Position numbers and translations under genes: made by a program
The notes under the pieces: model-generated
What the model was told of the DNA's origin: nothing
What the model saw: the letters and a program-made list of their open reading frames with translations, nothing else
The model's database searches: none
Assembly (NCBI GenBank): GCA_005792635.1
Contig: SXRF01000123.1
Location: 1 to 39,849, forward strand
Source of the DNA: Rickettsiales bacterium
GTDB taxonomy: Bacteria; Pseudomonadota; Alphaproteobacteria; Rickettsiales; SXRF01
Direction: 5' to 3'
Length of the DNA stretch: 39,849 bases
Shown here: piece by piece, positions 38,012 to 39,849 of the stretch
Position numbering within the stretch: position 1 is the stretch's first letter
Layout of the letters: each line of letters opens with the position of its first letter

Positions 38012-38359
38012 TTATGCGCTAAACCCTGCGTTCATAGCAGAAATAATAAATGGTTTGATATGGCTTATTTCATTATGCAGCCGCTTCTCCGTGTGCCACA
38101 AATCATAGCCTCGTTGTTTGTTTAGCCATAAATCAGCCGTTGTCCCAAATGCTTTACCAAGACGCACTGCCATCTCTGGGCTGATACTAGTATGCTCATT
38201 TAACAATCGCGAAATTGCCTTGCGCTCCACACCCAAACGCTCAGCCACTTCTTTTATGGTTAGCCCAAGCGGTTCAATATATAGCATTTTTAGAGCTTCC
38301 GCTGGATGAGGGGGATTATACATATCGCCGTCACATTCTATTTCTGTTTTTTTGCCCAT
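38012..38359 (-). CDS. higA: HigA-family antitoxin (XRE HTH)
   Basis: [74 protein letters not shown]. Confidence 0.92.
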   Translation of the reverse strand: MGKKTEIECDGDMYNPPHPAEALKMLYIEPLGLTIKEVAERLGVERKAISRLLNEHTSISPEMAVRLGKAFGTTADLWLNKQRGYDLWHTEKRLHNEISHIKPFIISAMNAGFSA

Positions 38360-38370
38360 TCTATACCTCT

Positions 38371-38649
38371 TTAGTGGTAGTCCACATAATCAACAATACT
38401 TACATTTTCATTTTCAAAAACAAAGGTTATGCGCCAATTTCCATTCACCTTCATTGCCCATAATCCCCTTTTATCACCCTTGAGCGGATGCAGACCAGAA
38501 TTTGGGAAATTTATATCATTAATTGTTTTTGCTGTATTCAAATGCTGCAATACCACTCGTAATTTCGGAGCGTGCTTTGCCTGAATGCCAGCGGTTGAAC
38601 CAGTTTTGAAAAACCGCTCCAGCCCTTTATGTATGAATGATACAATCAT
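38371..38649 (-). CDS. higB: HigB-family toxin
   Basis: [92 protein letters not shown]. Confidence 0.92.
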   Translation of the reverse strand: MIVSFIHKGLERFFKTGSTAGIQAKHAPKLRVVLQHLNTAKTINDINFPNSGLHPLKGDKRGLWAMKVNGNWRITFVFENENVSIVDYVDYH

Positions 38650-38693
38650 CTTATTGTATGTACCACGATAAGGGACAAAAAGCAAGTTAAATT

Positions 38694-39849
38694 TTACCGA
38701 ACATCCACCAGCTTCGCGCCTCTAAACTGCGAAAGTGCGCTGGCGATTAACGGGTGAGTGGAAAGTTCGCTCATGGTTCGTTCTTTTTGCTCTTTTTCTT
38801 GCGCGGCGAGTGGTTTTTCACCCTCGGCGGTTGAGGCAATTATTTTCCAAGATGCCCCCGTCCATTTGGTTAACAAATCGCCAATTTTTCCTGCAAAATC
38901 GCGTGGTAATTCCTTAGCGATATTAAGCTCTATTTTTCCCGCCTCAAACGCAACCAAACAAACATGATTTTTTAGCTGATCATAGAGCAAATATTCGTTG
39001 TTTTTTTTGAATAGCTCTACGGCTTGCGGGAAGCTGGTTATCGGTTGTCGGTTATCGGTTATCTGTTCTTTTTCCGACAACTGATAACTGACAACTGACA
39101 ACTGCTCCCCTAATTCAAGAGTTTTTTTTTCTGTCGTTTCCGCAGCAAGGTTTTTAATCGCCTCGGCGGGTGTCGGCAGGTTGGCGGCATACGCCACGCG
39201 CACCAGCAACATTTCCAGCGCGGATAGCGGCGATGGCGCAAGTTTCACCTCGGAAACGCCTTTTAGCAGCATTTGCCACAGCCGCGTAAGCACAGGCATA
39301 GACAGCGCGTCCGCCAGTTTTTTTGCCGCTGTGCGGTCATATTCCGAAAGCGTGACATCATTCAGCGCGGCGGGAGAAATCTTCGCCCGCGTCACCAGAT
39401 GGACAATCGCCAGCGCGTCATTAACCAACATCAGCGGGTCAGAACCTGCCGCATACTGCGCTTCCGCCTCTGCCAGAGCCTCCGCCATCTCGCCTTTGAG
39501 GAGCAATTCCAGCAGGCGGAAAGTTGCCGAGTGATCCGCCGCCCCTATCATCTGGCGCACAGCGGCGGTGGTCACGCGCATCTGCCCGCTTTCCTCCACG
39601 CCCCTTGCAATCGCTTGGTCAAGCAGCGACAAGGAATCGCGCACCGAGCCTTCAGCGGCAAGGGCAATCAGCGTGAGCGCCTCTTCCTCCGCCTCAACGC
39701 TTTCTTTCCTTGCGATATTGGATAGATGGTTCGCCAGCATTTCGCTGTCAATGCGCTTCAAATCGAAGCGTTGGCAGCGCGATAAAATGGTCACGGGGAT
39801 TTTGCGGGCTTCGGTGGTGGCAAAAATAAATTTCACATGCGGCGGCGGC
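38694..39849 (-). CDS. dnaX: DNA polymerase III subunit gamma/tau (5' part beyond window)
   Basis: PPHVKFIFATTEARKIPVTILSRCQRFDLKRID...; GSVRDSLSLLDQAIARG; frame is open to the window end. Confidence 0.94.
   Translation of the reverse strand, partial: PPPHVKFIFATTEARKIPVTILSRCQRFDLKRIDSEMLANHLSNIARKESVEAEEEALTLIALAAEGSVRDSLSLLDQAIARGVEESGQMRVTTAAVRQMIGAADHSATFRLLELLLKGEMAEALAEAEAQYAAGSDPLMLVNDALAIVHLVTRAKISPAALNDVTLSEYDRTAAKKLADALSMPVLTRLWQMLLKGVSEVKLAPSPLSALEMLLVRVAYAANLPTPAEAIKNLAAETTEKKTLELGEQLSVVSYQLSEKEQITDNRQPITSFPQAVELFKKNNEYLLYDQLKNHVCLVAFEAGKIELNIAKELPRDFAGKIGDLLTKWTGASWKIIASTAEGEKPLAAQEKEQKERTMSELSTHPLIASALSQFRGAKLVDVR
39036..39104. repeat. heptad-repeat hairpin inside dnaX
   Basis: ggttatcggttgtcggttatcggttatctg ... 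cgacaactgataactgacaactgacaactg; arms of 7-bp repeats that are imperfectly complementary. Confidence 0.85.

Noticed and set aside
1-39849. CRISPR array, tRNA or rRNA genes
   Set aside because: No direct repeats with regular spacers and no tRNA/rRNA signatures were recognised; the tandem repeats present have no unique spacers.

Overview
This 39.8 kb window looks like an alphaproteobacterial chromosome segment. It is mostly conventional and densely packed. Main blocks, left to right: (1) a disturbed left edge with the N-terminus of an IS630-type transposase, a truncated pilin-like 3' end, a decayed copy of the cobM 5' end and a RelBE toxin-antitoxin pair; (2) a late aerobic cobalamin cluster (cobM / cobJ-cobI-cobH-cobG-cobN-cobW-DUF1636-bluB-cobT / cobS); (3) a fliK-flgD-flgE flagellar hook operon with a near-consensus sigma54 promoter; (4) virB8-virB9-gpsA-nadA; (5) hemF, a pseudopilin, trmL, bamD, queC, an EamA transporter and dctA; (6) rpsB-[2OG-oxygenase-like gene]-tsf; (7) cdsA, a DUF465 protein, rsmE, gshA, bolA and small ORFs; (8) dnaX(partial)-higB-higA-recO-ctpA. 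The observations most worth follow-up are: a putative Fe(II)/2-oxoglutarate oxygenase gene between rpsB and tsf, whose EF-Ts carries an extra ~100 aa; an 11-bp-phased alternating GTGC/GCAC array about 95-131 bp upstream of the sigma54 fliK promoter; dispersed heptanucleotide tandem repeats, several inside essential or biosynthetic ORFs; palindromic repeat elements inserted in frame in cobG and cobN and one that supplies the EamA start codon; and a greatly enlarged FlgE with three degenerate copies of a ~70 aa module. No rRNA, tRNA, CRISPR array or B12 riboswitch was recognised. All family calls are from reading motifs by eye; no searches were run.
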